From: Phycisphaerales bacterium
GTDB taxonomy: Bacteria > Planctomycetota > Phycisphaerae > Phycisphaerales > UBA1924
DNA: 64,000 bases
Direction of reading: 5' to 3'
NCBI GenBank assembly: GCA_030149165.1
Contig: JASBRY010000008.1
Coordinates: forward strand, 62,001-126,000
How positions within the stretch are numbered: position 1 is the first letter of the stretch; every line of letters starts with the position of its first letter. Made by a program: the position numbers and the translations under genes. Positions 26,301 through 35,294 of the stretch are shown piece by piece. The notes below the pieces were generated by a model. The model did not search any database and was not told the origin of the DNA. It saw only the letters and a list, made by a program, of their open reading frames with translations.

Positions 26301-26874
26301 GTATTTCCCGTGCAGCAGCGATGGGGATTCGCTGGTGATGTTTGATCCCGACGATCATGATCGCGAAGTGAATCGGTTCGCGTTCCCGCGTCAGTCGTCG
26401 AATAAGACGCTGTGTATCGCTGATTTCTATCGTGATCTTGGGGAGTGCGAGGCGATCGGTCGTCGTGATGTGATCGGGATGATGTGCGTGACGATGGGTG
26501 AGCGGATCAGCGGCTACACCAAGGAGCTCTTTGACTCGAATCAGTATCAGGATTATTTGTACTGGCATGGGTTGGGGGTTGAAGCCGCGGAGGGGCTGGC
26601 GGAACTTTGGCATAAGCGGATCCGGCAGGAGCTTGGTTTTGGACACGAGGATTCGAGCGTGATCAGCGAGCTCTTCCAGCAGAAGTATCGTGGATCGCGG
26701 TACTCGTTCGGATACCCCGCGTGTCCGGATATGAGTGCCCACACGATCATGTGGGAGCTGCTGGATCCGACGCGGATCGGGTGTCATCTGACGGAGAACT
26801 ACCAGATCGATCCGGAGCAGTCGACCTGCGCGATTGTTTCGCACCACCCTGAGGCGCGGTACTTCAACGCTTAA
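23329..26874 (+). CDS. metH: Cobalamin-dependent methionine synthase
   Basis: 1181 residues with all MetH modules in order: homocysteine-binding barrel (~1-320, zinc Cys in IGGCCGTTPEH), methyltetrahydrofolate-binding barrel (~335-610, GERCNASGSRKFKRLL), cobalamin cap and Rossmann domains (~640-870, DVHDIGKNLVDILLSNNG with the cobalt-ligand His), and the AdoMet-binding reactivation domain (~900-1181, YPACPDMSA). It makes methionine from homocysteine; MetK at 51646 consumes it. Start set by the promoter inside the longer frame. No cobalamin riboswitch fits in the ~30-base leader. It converges on a FecCD permease gene. Confidence 0.96.
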   Translation: MSYTQHGKRLLEQLREAILVWDGAMGTQIHALDLDIDEHYQGCENCTDILSLSCPEQIGEIHRGYLRAGADVISTNTFGGAAHVLGEFDRSDDARAVCRSAAEIARQAADEFSTDAQPRFVAGSLGPGTKLITLGQISFDDLRDSYAQAAMGLIEGGVDVVLIETCQDLLQIKCAVQSIEQAERELGIEIGSVPIFVSVTIEQTGTMLVGSSIEAAMESLRPLPIAALGLNCATGPVEMMNHVRSLAKKWDRPITVMPNAGLPVLEEGKTVYPLGPDSFVKAVKPMLDEGLVDAIGGCCGTTPEHIAKLRKFVNDHSKVQRDDAVVVPSCSSLYSAVEYRQDLSLLIIGERCNASGSRKFKRLLEEEDFDGIVSLARQQVRDGSHVIDINVDVAGRDNARDMHEVVTRIVKQVDAPLMLDSTNPKVILAGLKASGGKCIINSANFEEGDEKFDELCVLAKRFGAGLVIGTIDEDEENAMARTAERKLSIATRGIERAVDVHGLLASDLFIDPLVLPVSTGMDSDRRSASELIEGTKQIAQTHPQVQLTCGLSNVSFGLKPSARVVINAVLMHELVEAGMSSAILHASKITPLHRIDEAHKNAALDLIYDRRSADQGGTGLPQGVDIPKHDPLSHLIDLFKDEDEQVDQVQQADLTLEQRLRNHIINGEREHLEESIDEALEQYTALEIINDHLLDGMKTVGELFGSGQMQLPFVLQSAEVMKRAVALLEPHMEKSDSVSKGSIVLATVKGDVHDIGKNLVDILLSNNGFTVHNLGIKQPIDAILKSYQETKADAIGLSGLLVKSVNVMEENLHELNKSGIKVPVLLGGAALTRSYAEGHLTNVYEGDLHYAKDAFDGLDTMNAIVSGTSKELLSAAQERAQTRQATIAKHQGKMKQSASTSVLTRSSVVRDNEVPTPPFWGTRVIEDVSLRDIFAYINPTALFSVQWQLKRGKQEKAAYEQMLDDVARPKYEELKQVCLEQSILQPRVVYGYFPCSSDGDSLVMFDPDDHDREVNRFAFPRQSSNKTLCIADFYRDLGECEAIGRRDVIGMMCVTMGERISGYTKELFDSNQYQDYLYWHGLGVEAAEGLAELWHKRIRQELGFGHEDSSVISELFQQKYRGSRYSFGYPACPDMSAHTIMWELLDPTRIGCHLTENYQIDPEQSTCAIVSHHPEARYFNA

Positions 26875-26886
26875 TCAACCGGATGT

Positions 26887-27855
26887 TCAACTGAGTGATT
26901 GGCTCGTCCGCTGTTTGAGCAGGAGGACGAGGAACGCGGGGCCTCCGATGAGTGCGGTCAGCACTCCGATCGGGATGCGGCCTGCATCGGTTTCCACAGC
27001 TCGTGTGACGACATCGGCGCCGACGACCATGGACGCGCCGAGGATGGTTGACGCGATCAGCAGCGTATTGTGGCGCGGTCCGATCAGGACGCGGACGATG
27101 TGGGGGCAGACGAGTCCGACGAATCCGATGGGGCCTGCGAGGATGATCGAGATCGTGGTGAGGATCCCGGCTCCGAGGAGTTGCTCCAGACGGATGCGTT
27201 TGATGTTGAGTCCCACGCTCGCGGCTTCGTCGTTGGGGAGCGCTCCGGCGTCGTAGGAGCGAGCACGGATCAGCGCGATGATGAGTACGAACAAGACGGC
27301 GATCGAAGAAGCGAGGAGGTGCGTGGTGTTGAGGTCTTCGCGGAGGTGTCCCATCATCCATCGGCTTGTCCCGAATCCACGATCGGGCATCTGCGCGGCG
27401 ACGAGCATGGTCGCGGCTCCGAGGATGACGGAGACGATGACCCCGATGAGGATCATGGTGACTGGGTCGATGATGCCTTGTCGTTTGGAGAGCGTGTAGA
27501 CCAACGCGAGTACAGTCACGGCTCCGACGAGCGCGGGGATTGAAGCGCCACCGACACTGAGTGCGGTTCCTGTGATGAACATGGTGAGCGTGACGGCGAA
27601 TCCGGCGCCGGCGCTGAGCCCCATGAGATCGGGCGCGGCGAGGGGGTTGCGGAGGAGGGACTGGAGGAGCACGCCTGAGATTGCCAGTGATGATCCGACC
27701 AAGGATCCGGTCCAGACTCGGCGGAAGCGGAGGGCGTTGATATAGGAATCGTCGGACATCCCCCACTGTTCACTCCCAGCGATGAGGCGCAGGAACGCGA
27801 TCAGGACAAAGCTGAGCGTGAGCAGGATCAGGATGACGAGGGCGCGTCGTTGCAC
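26887..27855 (-). CDS. FecCD/BtuC-type ABC transporter permease, orphan
   Basis: 322 residues with about nine to ten hydrophobic segments. NPLAAPDLMGLSAGAGFAV and the EAA-like loop GPIGFVGLVCPHIVR followed by DVVTRAVETDAGRIPIG are diagnostic of permeases for iron-siderophore or cobalamin uptake. No substrate-binding protein or ATPase is adjacent. Standing next to metH (convergent, 12 bases apart) makes cobalamin tempting but unproved. The start is GTG at 27855, with TACCGT five bases upstream on the minus strand and no Shine-Dalgarno, so it may be leaderless. Confidence 0.88.
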   Translation of the reverse strand: MQRRALVILILLTLSFVLIAFLRLIAGSEQWGMSDDSYINALRFRRVWTGSLVGSSLAISGVLLQSLLRNPLAAPDLMGLSAGAGFAVTLTMFITGTALSVGGASIPALVGAVTVLALVYTLSKRQGIIDPVTMILIGVIVSVILGAATMLVAAQMPDRGFGTSRWMMGHLREDLNTTHLLASSIAVLFVLIIALIRARSYDAGALPNDEAASVGLNIKRIRLEQLLGAGILTTISIILAGPIGFVGLVCPHIVRVLIGPRHNTLLIASTILGASMVVGADVVTRAVETDAGRIPIGVLTALIGGPAFLVLLLKQRTSQSLS

Positions 27856-27901
27856 GATCGACGGTATGCGCGATCAGGGACGCTGGGGATGCGAGACCGG
27901 T

Positions 27902-28393
27902 TTAGTACTTCATTTTCTGGGACATCGCGCGTTGGAGGTCGCGTTGGTTCTCGCGCTCGGCGATGGAGTGTCGCTTGTCGTGCTGCGCTTTGCCTTTGCA
28001 GATCCCAAGCTGGATTTTGGCGAATCCGCCTGAGAAGTAGAGTTTGAGTGGGATGAGGGTGACGCCTTTGATGTCCACGGAGCGTGCGAGGCGCTCGATC
28101 TCGCGTTTCTTTGCAAGGAGCATGCGGTCGCGTTTGGGTCGATGGTTCAGCGCTCCGGCGGGCTGGTACGGCGGGATGTCAATCTGGTGGAGCGTGAGGC
28201 GGGGTGGATCGAGGTCCACGGATATGTATCCCTCTTTGAGGGAGCAGTTGCCGTCGCGGATGCTTTTGACTTCCGAGCCCTCAAGGACGATCCCGACCTC
28301 AAGTGTGTCCTCGACGAAGTAATCGTGACGGGCCCGGCGGTTGTCAAAGACCGGCGAGTGGTTGTATTTCTTGTTTTTGTTCTTCTTGGCCAT
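27902..28393 (-). CDS. smpB: SsrA-binding protein SmpB
   Basis: 163 residues. NRRARHDYFVEDTLEVGIVL, GSEVKSIRDGN and KLYFSGGFAKIQLG(I/V) are the SmpB oligonucleotide-binding barrel; the basic C-terminal tail enters the ribosomal A site. With tmRNA it rescues stalled ribosomes. ATG 28393 was preferred over a TTG six codons upstream. tmRNA itself is not visible in this window. Confidence 0.94.
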   Translation of the reverse strand: MAKKNKNKKYNHSPVFDNRRARHDYFVEDTLEVGIVLEGSEVKSIRDGNCSLKEGYISVDLDPPRLTLHQIDIPPYQPAGALNHRPKRDRMLLAKKREIERLARSVDIKGVTLIPLKLYFSGGFAKIQLGICKGKAQHDKRHSIAERENQRDLQRAMSQKMKY

Positions 28394-28473
28394 AAGAGTA
28401 TTTGCTGACAAAGCGTAGGAGCGAGGAATCGATCGAACCGCTTTGGAGTGCGGAATCCCCTAGCATCTGGGGT

Positions 28474-28995
28474 ATGAGGATCATGATTTGCTGTTTGGTT
28501 TGGGTTGGGTTGGTGCTGATGGGTGGGTGTGTCCACGCTCAGAACGAACGGCTCGAACTGGGCACACTGAATCGCACAGCGAGCTTTGATCGTGGCCAGT
28601 CAGAACGATCGCTCGATACGCATGCACCGCGTTCGCAGTGGGCGACGATGGTCGTTGTGGTCCCGATCGATGGGATCTCGCACGGCGCGGCGATGCGGGT
28701 GTATCCGTTCCCTCGCAAGACGGATGAGCCGAGGGTGTATGGGTTGATGCCGAGCGTGGAGTCGTCGCTTGCTGCTCAGGGGCAGTCCGGGGTCGGCTCG
28801 ATGTTTGAGACGCTCGATGAGATCGGATCTTCAGGCATTGGGCTGATCAATCCGATGCTGATGCAGTATCAGCTCACCAATAATCAGTGGAGTCCGCAGC
28901 GTGTCTGGAAGCGGAGCCGACAGGAAAGGGTTTGGGCATCGGGACCGATCGCGGATCCGAACGAGCAACTTCAAGAGGGCAATGACGATGAGTGA
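28474..28995 (+). CDS. Lipoprotein of unknown function
   Basis: 173 residues. A short type II signal peptide with lipobox L-M-G-G-C (Cys18) is followed by a ~155-residue domain with no recognised family; it contains a beta-rich stretch WATMVVVVPIDGISHG and basic C-terminal part (RVWKRSRQERVWASG). The ATG at 28474 has TAGCAT seven bases upstream and no Shine-Dalgarno. The gene overlaps the rhodanese-like gene by eight bases. Confidence 0.7.
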   Translation: MRIMICCLVWVGLVLMGGCVHAQNERLELGTLNRTASFDRGQSERSLDTHAPRSQWATMVVVVPIDGISHGAAMRVYPFPRKTDEPRVYGLMPSVESSLAAQGQSGVGSMFETLDEIGSSGIGLINPMLMQYQLTNNQWSPQRVWKRSRQERVWASGPIADPNEQLQEGNDDE

Positions 28996-29359
28996 ACTCC
29001 CTGACAATCCAGAGAACTATCCGTTCAATCCTGATCTTGAGATCAGTGTTGTTGAGACCAACGAGAAGCACGCTTCGGGAGCGGATGATTTTTTGCTGCT
29101 TGATGTGCGTGAGCCGCATGAGCTTGAGATCAGTGCGATCGAGGGCGCGACGCATATCCCGATGGGTGATATTCCCGGGGCGCTTGGTGAGCTTGACATC
29201 GAGGAGGACACGCTGGTCGCGGTGCTGTGCCGAACGGGGAAACGCTCGCTTGATGTCGCGATGTACATGCACGCGCAGGGATTCACGGGCGCTCGATCTG
29301 TTGCGGGCGGGATCCACTGGTGGTCGGATCGGTTGGATCCTTCATTGACCAAGTATTGA
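28988..29359 (+). CDS. Rhodanese-like domain protein
   Basis: 123 residues, single-domain rhodanese. DDFLLLDVREPHELE and the active-site loop CRTGKRS with its catalytic Cys are clear, followed by VAGGIHWW. It may carry sulfur as a persulfide, for example for thiocarboxylate or tRNA thiolation pathways; ThiS at 46062 is a possible but distant client. ATG 28988 was chosen because GAGGG lies eight bases before it. It overlaps the lipoprotein gene and is 14 bases before mqnD. Confidence 0.9.
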   Translation: MSELPDNPENYPFNPDLEISVVETNEKHASGADDFLLLDVREPHELEISAIEGATHIPMGDIPGALGELDIEEDTLVAVLCRTGKRSLDVAMYMHAQGFTGARSVAGGIHWWSDRLDPSLTKY

Positions 29360-29373
29360 ATGAAAGACGGCCG

Positions 29374-30312
29374 ATGACTCAGACTGACACGATCACACTC
29401 TCGCTGGCGCACTCTCCGGATTCGGATGATCTGGTGATGTGGTGGCCTTTGACGGGGATCACGAATCCGGATGGGACTCCGATTGATGGACCGCTCGGAC
29501 AACCCCAGCTGGATACTGGGCCGTTCCGGTTTGATCTGGTTGCTCGTGATGTGCAGGAGCTCAATGAACTCGCGATCAATCCAGGGGCGGATGACCCCTA
29601 CGACATTACAGCGATTTCCTGTGCGGCGTATCCGGCGATTGCGGATCGGTATCTGATCACACGATCCGGTGGATCGTTCGGCGAGAACTATGGTCCCAAG
29701 GTTGTGGTCGCTGCGGATTCTGGTTTGCATTCGCTCGATGATCTGGATGCGTCGGTGAAGATCGGTGTGCCTGGTGTGAATACGAGCGCGTTCTTGACGC
29801 TCAATCTGATCGCGCCTGGATTCAAGTTCGTCCCGATGCTGTTCTCGGATATACCTGGAGCGGTGAAGAACGGCGATGTGGATGCGGGATTGCTGATCCA
29901 TGAGGCGCAGTTGACTTTTGGGGACTCTGGATTGCGTCAGATCGGGGATATCGGTCAGTGGTGGCATTCGGATACAGGGGGGAAGCCGTTGCCTTTGGGA
30001 CTGAATGTGGTCGCTCGCTCACTGGACGAGCGGTACGGCGAGGGGACTTGTCAGCGCGTCGCGGATCTGCTCACGGCATCGATCGAGACGGCGGTGCGTG
30101 AGAAGGACGCTTCGCGGATGCATCTGCAGATCAACAAGGGGGATCGGACGGAGTGGGATGATCCGGAGCTTGTTGACAAGTACCTCTCGATGTATGTGTC
30201 GGATCTGACGCTGGACATGGGGGATACTGGTCGGGCTGCGATTGAGCTGCTGCTGGGACGCGGAGCGGATGCGGGGTTGTGTGATTCAGTCGGATCGGTC
30301 GAGATCATCTGA
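29374..30312 (+). CDS. mqnD: 1,4-dihydroxy-6-naphthoate synthase (futalosine pathway)
   Basis: 312 residues, MqnA/MqnD periplasmic-binding-like fold without signal peptide. LSLAHSPDSDDLVMWWPL is the MqnD N-terminal signature, and GVPGVNTSAFLTL and LIHEAQLTFGD are further family segments. It converts cyclic dehypoxanthinyl futalosine to 1,4-dihydroxy-6-naphthoate, so the organism makes menaquinone by the futalosine route. No other mqn genes are near. ATG 29374 (MTQTDT) chosen for family alignment. Confidence 0.9.
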   Translation: MTQTDTITLSLAHSPDSDDLVMWWPLTGITNPDGTPIDGPLGQPQLDTGPFRFDLVARDVQELNELAINPGADDPYDITAISCAAYPAIADRYLITRSGGSFGENYGPKVVVAADSGLHSLDDLDASVKIGVPGVNTSAFLTLNLIAPGFKFVPMLFSDIPGAVKNGDVDAGLLIHEAQLTFGDSGLRQIGDIGQWWHSDTGGKPLPLGLNVVARSLDERYGEGTCQRVADLLTASIETAVREKDASRMHLQINKGDRTEWDDPELVDKYLSMYVSDLTLDMGDTGRAAIELLLGRGADAGLCDSVGSVEII

Positions 30313-30372
30313 GCACGCGGACCTATTGTTCAGTGGTCCCCCACTTGTATTGACACAGTCATGGAGCGCGGC

Positions 30373-31857
30373 ATGATTCGAGATGTGCATCTGGATGTTC
30401 TGGATGATTCTCCGAAAGAGGAATGCGGCGTTGTCGCGGTCTGGAATCATCCGCGTGCGGTGCATCTTGGGTATCTGGGGTTGTACGCGCTGCAGCATCG
30501 CGGACAAGAAGCGGCAGGACTCGCCGCGAGTTCCAACGGCAAGATCCATTCGGAGCGTGGGGTCGGGATGGTCGCGGATGTGCTCAACGCTGAGCGCTTG
30601 GAGCGGCTCGATGGGTATTACAACAAGGACAACCTGAGCAATCGAGGGGTGATCGGTCACACGCGCTATTCGACGGCGGGTGGATCGGGCGCTGAGAATA
30701 TCCAGCCGTTGGTCGAGACGATGTTCGATGGCCCTGTCAGTGTCGCGCACAACGGGAATCTAATCAATGGTCAGGTGTGGCGGCGTGAGTTGTCTCGTCG
30801 CGGACAGTTGTTCCATACGACTTCAGATACGGAGGTCATGATCCATCTGCTTGCCTCTCCAGATCAGCGGGACACTCCTGATCCGACGGGGGCGATGCTG
30901 CGGAACCTGCAGGGCGCGTTCTCGCTTGTGCTCTTGCTCAAGGATCGGATCGAGGCGGCGCGAGATCCTTGGGGATTCAGGCCTTTGGTGCTTGGGGAGC
31001 TTGAGGATGGATCGCCTTGCGTTGCATCGGAGACGGTGGCGCTGGATGTGATGGGGGCGAAGTTTGTGCGTGAGATCGAGCCGGGTGAGATTGTGACGCT
31101 TTCGGATGAGGGTGTTCGTTCTCGAAGGTATGCGGCTCCGATGTCGCCGTTGTCGCGTTGTGTGTTTGAGCATGTGTACTTTGCGAATCCGGCGTCTGAG
31201 GTGTTCGGTCAGAATGTGCTGGTCTCGCGTGAGGAGTTCGGGAAGCAACTCGCGATCGAATCTCCGGTCGAGGCGGATATCGTGATGCCGATGCCGGACT
31301 CGGGACGCAGCGCGGCCAATGGGTACGCGAATCAATCAGGGATCCCGTATCGTGAGGGGATCGTCCCGAATCGCTATGTTGGACGCACCTTCATCAAACC
31401 AACGCAGGCGGAACGAGCGGCGGCGGTTCGCTTGAAACTCAATGTCGTCTCGGAGATCGTTTCCGGAAAGCGTGTCATCATCGTGGACGACTCGATCGTG
31501 CGAGGGACGACGACTCGCGAGAAGATGAAGCAGATTCGTGATGCTGGAGCGAGTGAGATCCATGTGCGGATCTCGTGTCCTCCGATTGTGAGTCCTTGCT
31601 TCTACGGCGTGGACTTTGCGACTCCAGAACAACTGATCGCGCACAACAAGAGCGTGGAAGAGATCCGCGAGTTCCTTGAGGTGGACTCGCTGCATTATCT
31701 CAGTCACGATGGGATGCTTGATGTGATGAAGAATCGAGCGTCTGGATACTGCACGGCGTGCTTTACGGGGAAGTATCCGATTGATCCCGAACAGCCGCTG
31801 GCGTGCGAAGTCACGACCAAAAGACAAGCGGAGTTGTTCGCCGAGCATCACGGCTGA
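30373..31857 (+). CDS. purF: Amidophosphoribosyltransferase
   Basis: 494 residues. First committed step of purine synthesis: PRPP plus glutamine to phosphoribosylamine. The N-terminal nucleophile Cys is in PKEECGVVAVW (residue 18 from this start), so a short propeptide must be removed. PRPP loop is VIIVDDSIVRGTT. Cys residues for a [4Fe-4S] cluster are plausible, including CTACFTGKYP, as in the Bacillus-type enzyme. I prefer ATG 30373, which has GGAG six bases before it, over ATG 30361. PurM is encoded at 52949, so purine genes are scattered. Confidence 0.95.
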   Translation: MIRDVHLDVLDDSPKEECGVVAVWNHPRAVHLGYLGLYALQHRGQEAAGLAASSNGKIHSERGVGMVADVLNAERLERLDGYYNKDNLSNRGVIGHTRYSTAGGSGAENIQPLVETMFDGPVSVAHNGNLINGQVWRRELSRRGQLFHTTSDTEVMIHLLASPDQRDTPDPTGAMLRNLQGAFSLVLLLKDRIEAARDPWGFRPLVLGELEDGSPCVASETVALDVMGAKFVREIEPGEIVTLSDEGVRSRRYAAPMSPLSRCVFEHVYFANPASEVFGQNVLVSREEFGKQLAIESPVEADIVMPMPDSGRSAANGYANQSGIPYREGIVPNRYVGRTFIKPTQAERAAAVRLKLNVVSEIVSGKRVIIVDDSIVRGTTTREKMKQIRDAGASEIHVRISCPPIVSPCFYGVDFATPEQLIAHNKSVEEIREFLEVDSLHYLSHDGMLDVMKNRASGYCTACFTGKYPIDPEQPLACEVTTKRQAELFAEHHG

Positions 31858-31866
31858 TTGTTGAAC

Positions 31867-34800
31867 TTACTCTGTGATGAAGTCGTTGCTGTTGAATCCT
31901 GATGTACCGAATGGTCGGAAGACGACTCCGATGCTGGTCTCCGAACGGATGTTGTCGTAGTTGACAGAGATTCCGAGTGTCCCGATCTGGAAGTTTCGGT
32001 TGAGACTCGCGTTGAAGTTCTGGAAGTCCCCTCGATCGAAGTTGTAGTTGGCGCTTGTTGAGACTGTGTATTTCTCTGTGAGCTCGTAGCTTGTTCGTCC
32101 GAAGAGGTAGGTCGCGTCGATGGCGCGGATGTCGCGGTATTCGATGGCACTGACGAAGCCGGGACGGTGCTCGACGAGGACGCCGGCGCTGGAGCGTGCG
32201 GTTTGGTCCTGATCGAGATCAAAGACGACCGAACCTGAGAACGCGAGGACATCGGTTGGTGAGAAGACGATGTCCGATCCGAGGTAGGTTCCTGGATTGG
32301 AGAGTTCGGGCCGTGCGCTGAAGAAATCCGGGATGACGGTGGTCCCGGCACGATCGCTTGACCACACATACTCGGTGTTGATCTTGAGGATATCCGCGTC
32401 GCGCCAGCGTCCCGGGCCGCCTCGTTTGGTTTGCCAGGTCTGCGCGACTGCGGCACGGATCATCGAACCTCGCAGCAGTCCTTCGACATCGTCGTCGAAG
32501 ATCGGGGTGTCTCCGACTGCGAATCCTGAATCGGCTTGCCAGAAGGTGACGGAGGGCTCGACGATGTGACGGATGCGATGAATATCGAGGAAGTCGCTGC
32601 TGGCGTCGTCGTCCACTTTGGTGAGCGTGGTGGAAACGGTCATCCCAGCGGCGCCCCAATAGCGGACATCGTCGGTCTGCGTAGGGGTGAAGGTGACGAA
32701 GGATGTGTCGTATGCGGTGATGCGTCCAGTGACGAATGGGGTGAGTCTGAGCGGTCCTGCATCGAAGCGGGCGCTGAGTTCGTGTCGAGTGTCGAAGCGT
32801 CCGACGGTGTCCTCGTCGAGTCCCAGCGCCCGCTGTGTGTCGGCGAGGGAGACTCCGGGTGCGGTTCCGAACGCGCCCATCGCGAGTCCGACGGTATCGA
32901 ATCCATATTCAGCGGCGGTGGGTTCGGAGAACCTGAGTCGCATCGCGCCGACGCTTGCCTCGAACTGATAGTTGAACACGCCGGGCATGGTCTCTTCGAA
33001 CGGATCGTGCGTGACTGATACGAAGCTCGCTTCGGGGATCTTGTCTACGGCGTATCCTGGACTCTGGAGGATGTGCTCTGCTGAGAAGAAGTCGTTGGGG
33101 CTTCCTGAGAGTTCCAGCGCGAACTGTGTGCGTTCACCGGTGCGCTCCAGCCGGAGCATGGAATCGAAGTCCACAGTCTCGCGTCCGCGTTTTTCATCGA
33201 ATGCGGGGATGAATGCTTCGTCGGAGATGTAGGTTCCCTTGGTCACGAGTGTCCAGGGGTCCTGGAGTTCCCAGATATCGTGGAACTGGATGATGCCTCG
33301 TGTTTCGTCGTCTCTTGGGATTTTGCGTCCTGCGGAGGTGATGTCGGTGCCGTTGTCGGAAGGGAGGAGATAGGAGTAGAGCGATCCGTTGTGTCTTGGG
33401 GTGTTCCAACTGCTGCTGACTCCGAATGCGAATCCGCGCTCGCCGTAGTAGTCGAGTTGAAGGCTTGCTTTGATATTTGGGATCGGATCAATGCCGAAGA
33501 GCGAGTAGAGATCCCAGCGTGTTTGCAGCGCGAGTCCTGATCGGTTGGTGTCTCCGATGCGGACTTCTTTGAGCGGGAACGCGTCGGAGTCACCTTTGAC
33601 TCTTGGGACCCAGAGGATGGGAATGGATCCGAGTCGGAGGGTGACATTCTTGCCGTCGACATGGACTCTGCGGACGAGGTCTGAACCTGGTTCTATGTTG
33701 GGTTCGATGTCATCGACGGTTCCGTCGTCTCCGAATCCGCTTGACACAGAACCCACGAGTCCGAGCAGTCCGCGTGGTTGTGGACGCTCGTTGCGGACGG
33801 AGACTTTGAGTTTGGAGACGCCGATGCTCAGGTCGGGCTCGAAGAACGCGCTGTTGGCGATGCGTGCTTTCTCGGCTTCGAACTCTCCCTGCGAGGTCTG
33901 ACGCACGGAGTCGGCACGCAGGTACAACGGCATGTTGGTCCGCTGGTCCACGGTCCAGAACACGGCATCGAGCATGAGCATCTTGTCACGCACGAGATCC
34001 ACATAGATCTTGGGTGAGCGGACGGACCAGTCCGCGTTTCCGGCGAAAACTCCGCCTTCGAGGTAGATGCCTTCGATTTCCGATGCGTTGAGCTGGGATG
34101 GGGATGCGGTGGTGTTGGTGTCTTCACGCAGGAAGATCACGGCTCGCTCGGCTTGCAGATCCATCGTCTGGCGCGATGCGGGGTCCTGGTACTGCATCGT
34201 GACCCCACCCTCGGCGGTGATGGTTGGTGGTCGAGCGGGTTGTGTGTCGCTTGCTTGTTGAGCGCCTTGGACGACGACCTTGCCGTCGATCGCGATGGAG
34301 AAGATCCCGGTTGCTCGGAAGATGGGGTCCGGAGGTGGTTGGGTTGGCGCTGACGGTTGTGTGGATGCGGTTTGCTCGTCGCTTTGCTGGTTTCGGTTTG
34401 CTTGGGTTGGTGGCACGATCGGTTCGTTGGTGATCGGATCGGTGCGCTGGGCGACTTGCTCGGCGCGTCCGAGTGTGGACTCGAGGACCTTGCGGACGCG
34501 GGATTCTTTGCGATCGGTTTCTGGGACTGGGAGGACGCGATCGGAGCGGGCGACTTGCTCGGCGGAGGAGATGGTTGAGGGGGGGAGTTCTTTGGGCGCC
34601 CAGCGGAGGGTTTGTTGTTGGGGTTCGGCTGGTTCTTGCTGGAGCAAGCGCCGGTTGTAGAGGTCTTGTGAACGCTCCATGAACTCGACGAGGTCTTTGC
34701 GGGTTGGGGGCTCGTTGAGTTGTCCGCCGAGGGTGAGTTTGATGGTGTCTTGGAGGTTGATGATTGCTCGGACTGGGACGCGGTCCCCTTTGAAGGAGCC

Positions 34801-35160
34801 GTCGTTGGAGGTGAGCTTCTCGAAGATCCCGAAGAACTGGTAGGTGTTTGAGTCAATTGGGCGTAACCAGATGTCAGCGCGCCTGGCGCTGAGTGCTGAG
34901 CCTCCGACGGTGACGCGGACATCGCGGTCGAGGACGATGCGGTTGGTGTTTCCCGATTTCCAGATCCAACCTGATTCTGCGGCGAGTGAGATGATCCCTG
35001 GGATCGGCTGCACGGCGAGGTTGATGTCATCGAAGGATTGGTTGGTGGGTTGGTTGGTGCTTTGGATCAGGTTTGCTGATGCGGCGAGGGAGCAGGACGA
35101 GCCGGCACAGATCGCGAGGGCCGCGATGATGGAATGTGCGGTTGTCCTTGGTGTGGGCAT
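31867..35160 (-). CDS. lptD: LptD/OstA-like outer-membrane LPS-assembly barrel
   Basis: 1097 residues. Signal peptide (ATG 35160, hydrophobic run to about residue 27). An N-terminal OstA/LptA-like beta-jellyroll (~70-130 and ~290-420, e.g. GDVRVTVGG-like and ITAEGGVTMQY strands) is split by a Gln/Pro-rich insert of ~150 residues. The C-terminal ~600 residues are repeating amphipathic strands of a barrel with the LptD-type ILWVPRVKG region. It would insert lipopolysaccharide in the outer leaflet. The family call is good; the symbol is by architecture. It converges on purF with nine bases between. Confidence 0.8.
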   Translation of the reverse strand: MPTPRTTAHSIIAALAICAGSSCSLAASANLIQSTNQPTNQSFDDINLAVQPIPGIISLAAESGWIWKSGNTNRIVLDRDVRVTVGGSALSARRADIWLRPIDSNTYQFFGIFEKLTSNDGSFKGDRVPVRAIINLQDTIKLTLGGQLNEPPTRKDLVEFMERSQDLYNRRLLQQEPAEPQQQTLRWAPKELPPSTISSAEQVARSDRVLPVPETDRKESRVRKVLESTLGRAEQVAQRTDPITNEPIVPPTQANRNQQSDEQTASTQPSAPTQPPPDPIFRATGIFSIAIDGKVVVQGAQQASDTQPARPPTITAEGGVTMQYQDPASRQTMDLQAERAVIFLREDTNTTASPSQLNASEIEGIYLEGGVFAGNADWSVRSPKIYVDLVRDKMLMLDAVFWTVDQRTNMPLYLRADSVRQTSQGEFEAEKARIANSAFFEPDLSIGVSKLKVSVRNERPQPRGLLGLVGSVSSGFGDDGTVDDIEPNIEPGSDLVRRVHVDGKNVTLRLGSIPILWVPRVKGDSDAFPLKEVRIGDTNRSGLALQTRWDLYSLFGIDPIPNIKASLQLDYYGERGFAFGVSSSWNTPRHNGSLYSYLLPSDNGTDITSAGRKIPRDDETRGIIQFHDIWELQDPWTLVTKGTYISDEAFIPAFDEKRGRETVDFDSMLRLERTGERTQFALELSGSPNDFFSAEHILQSPGYAVDKIPEASFVSVTHDPFEETMPGVFNYQFEASVGAMRLRFSEPTAAEYGFDTVGLAMGAFGTAPGVSLADTQRALGLDEDTVGRFDTRHELSARFDAGPLRLTPFVTGRITAYDTSFVTFTPTQTDDVRYWGAAGMTVSTTLTKVDDDASSDFLDIHRIRHIVEPSVTFWQADSGFAVGDTPIFDDDVEGLLRGSMIRAAVAQTWQTKRGGPGRWRDADILKINTEYVWSSDRAGTTVIPDFFSARPELSNPGTYLGSDIVFSPTDVLAFSGSVVFDLDQDQTARSSAGVLVEHRPGFVSAIEYRDIRAIDATYLFGRTSYELTEKYTVSTSANYNFDRGDFQNFNASLNRNFQIGTLGISVNYDNIRSETSIGVVFRPFGTSGFNSNDFITE

Positions 35161-35294
35161 AGCGGGTCCTGCGGGATTCGTCGGCTCGGGTGTGGCTCGC
35201 TTGGGTCGGTCTATCGTATGGCGCTTGGAGCGAATCACAAGTCGATCACTACCCTAGGCATGGAAGTTGCTCGACCACGCTCTATACTCGTTTC

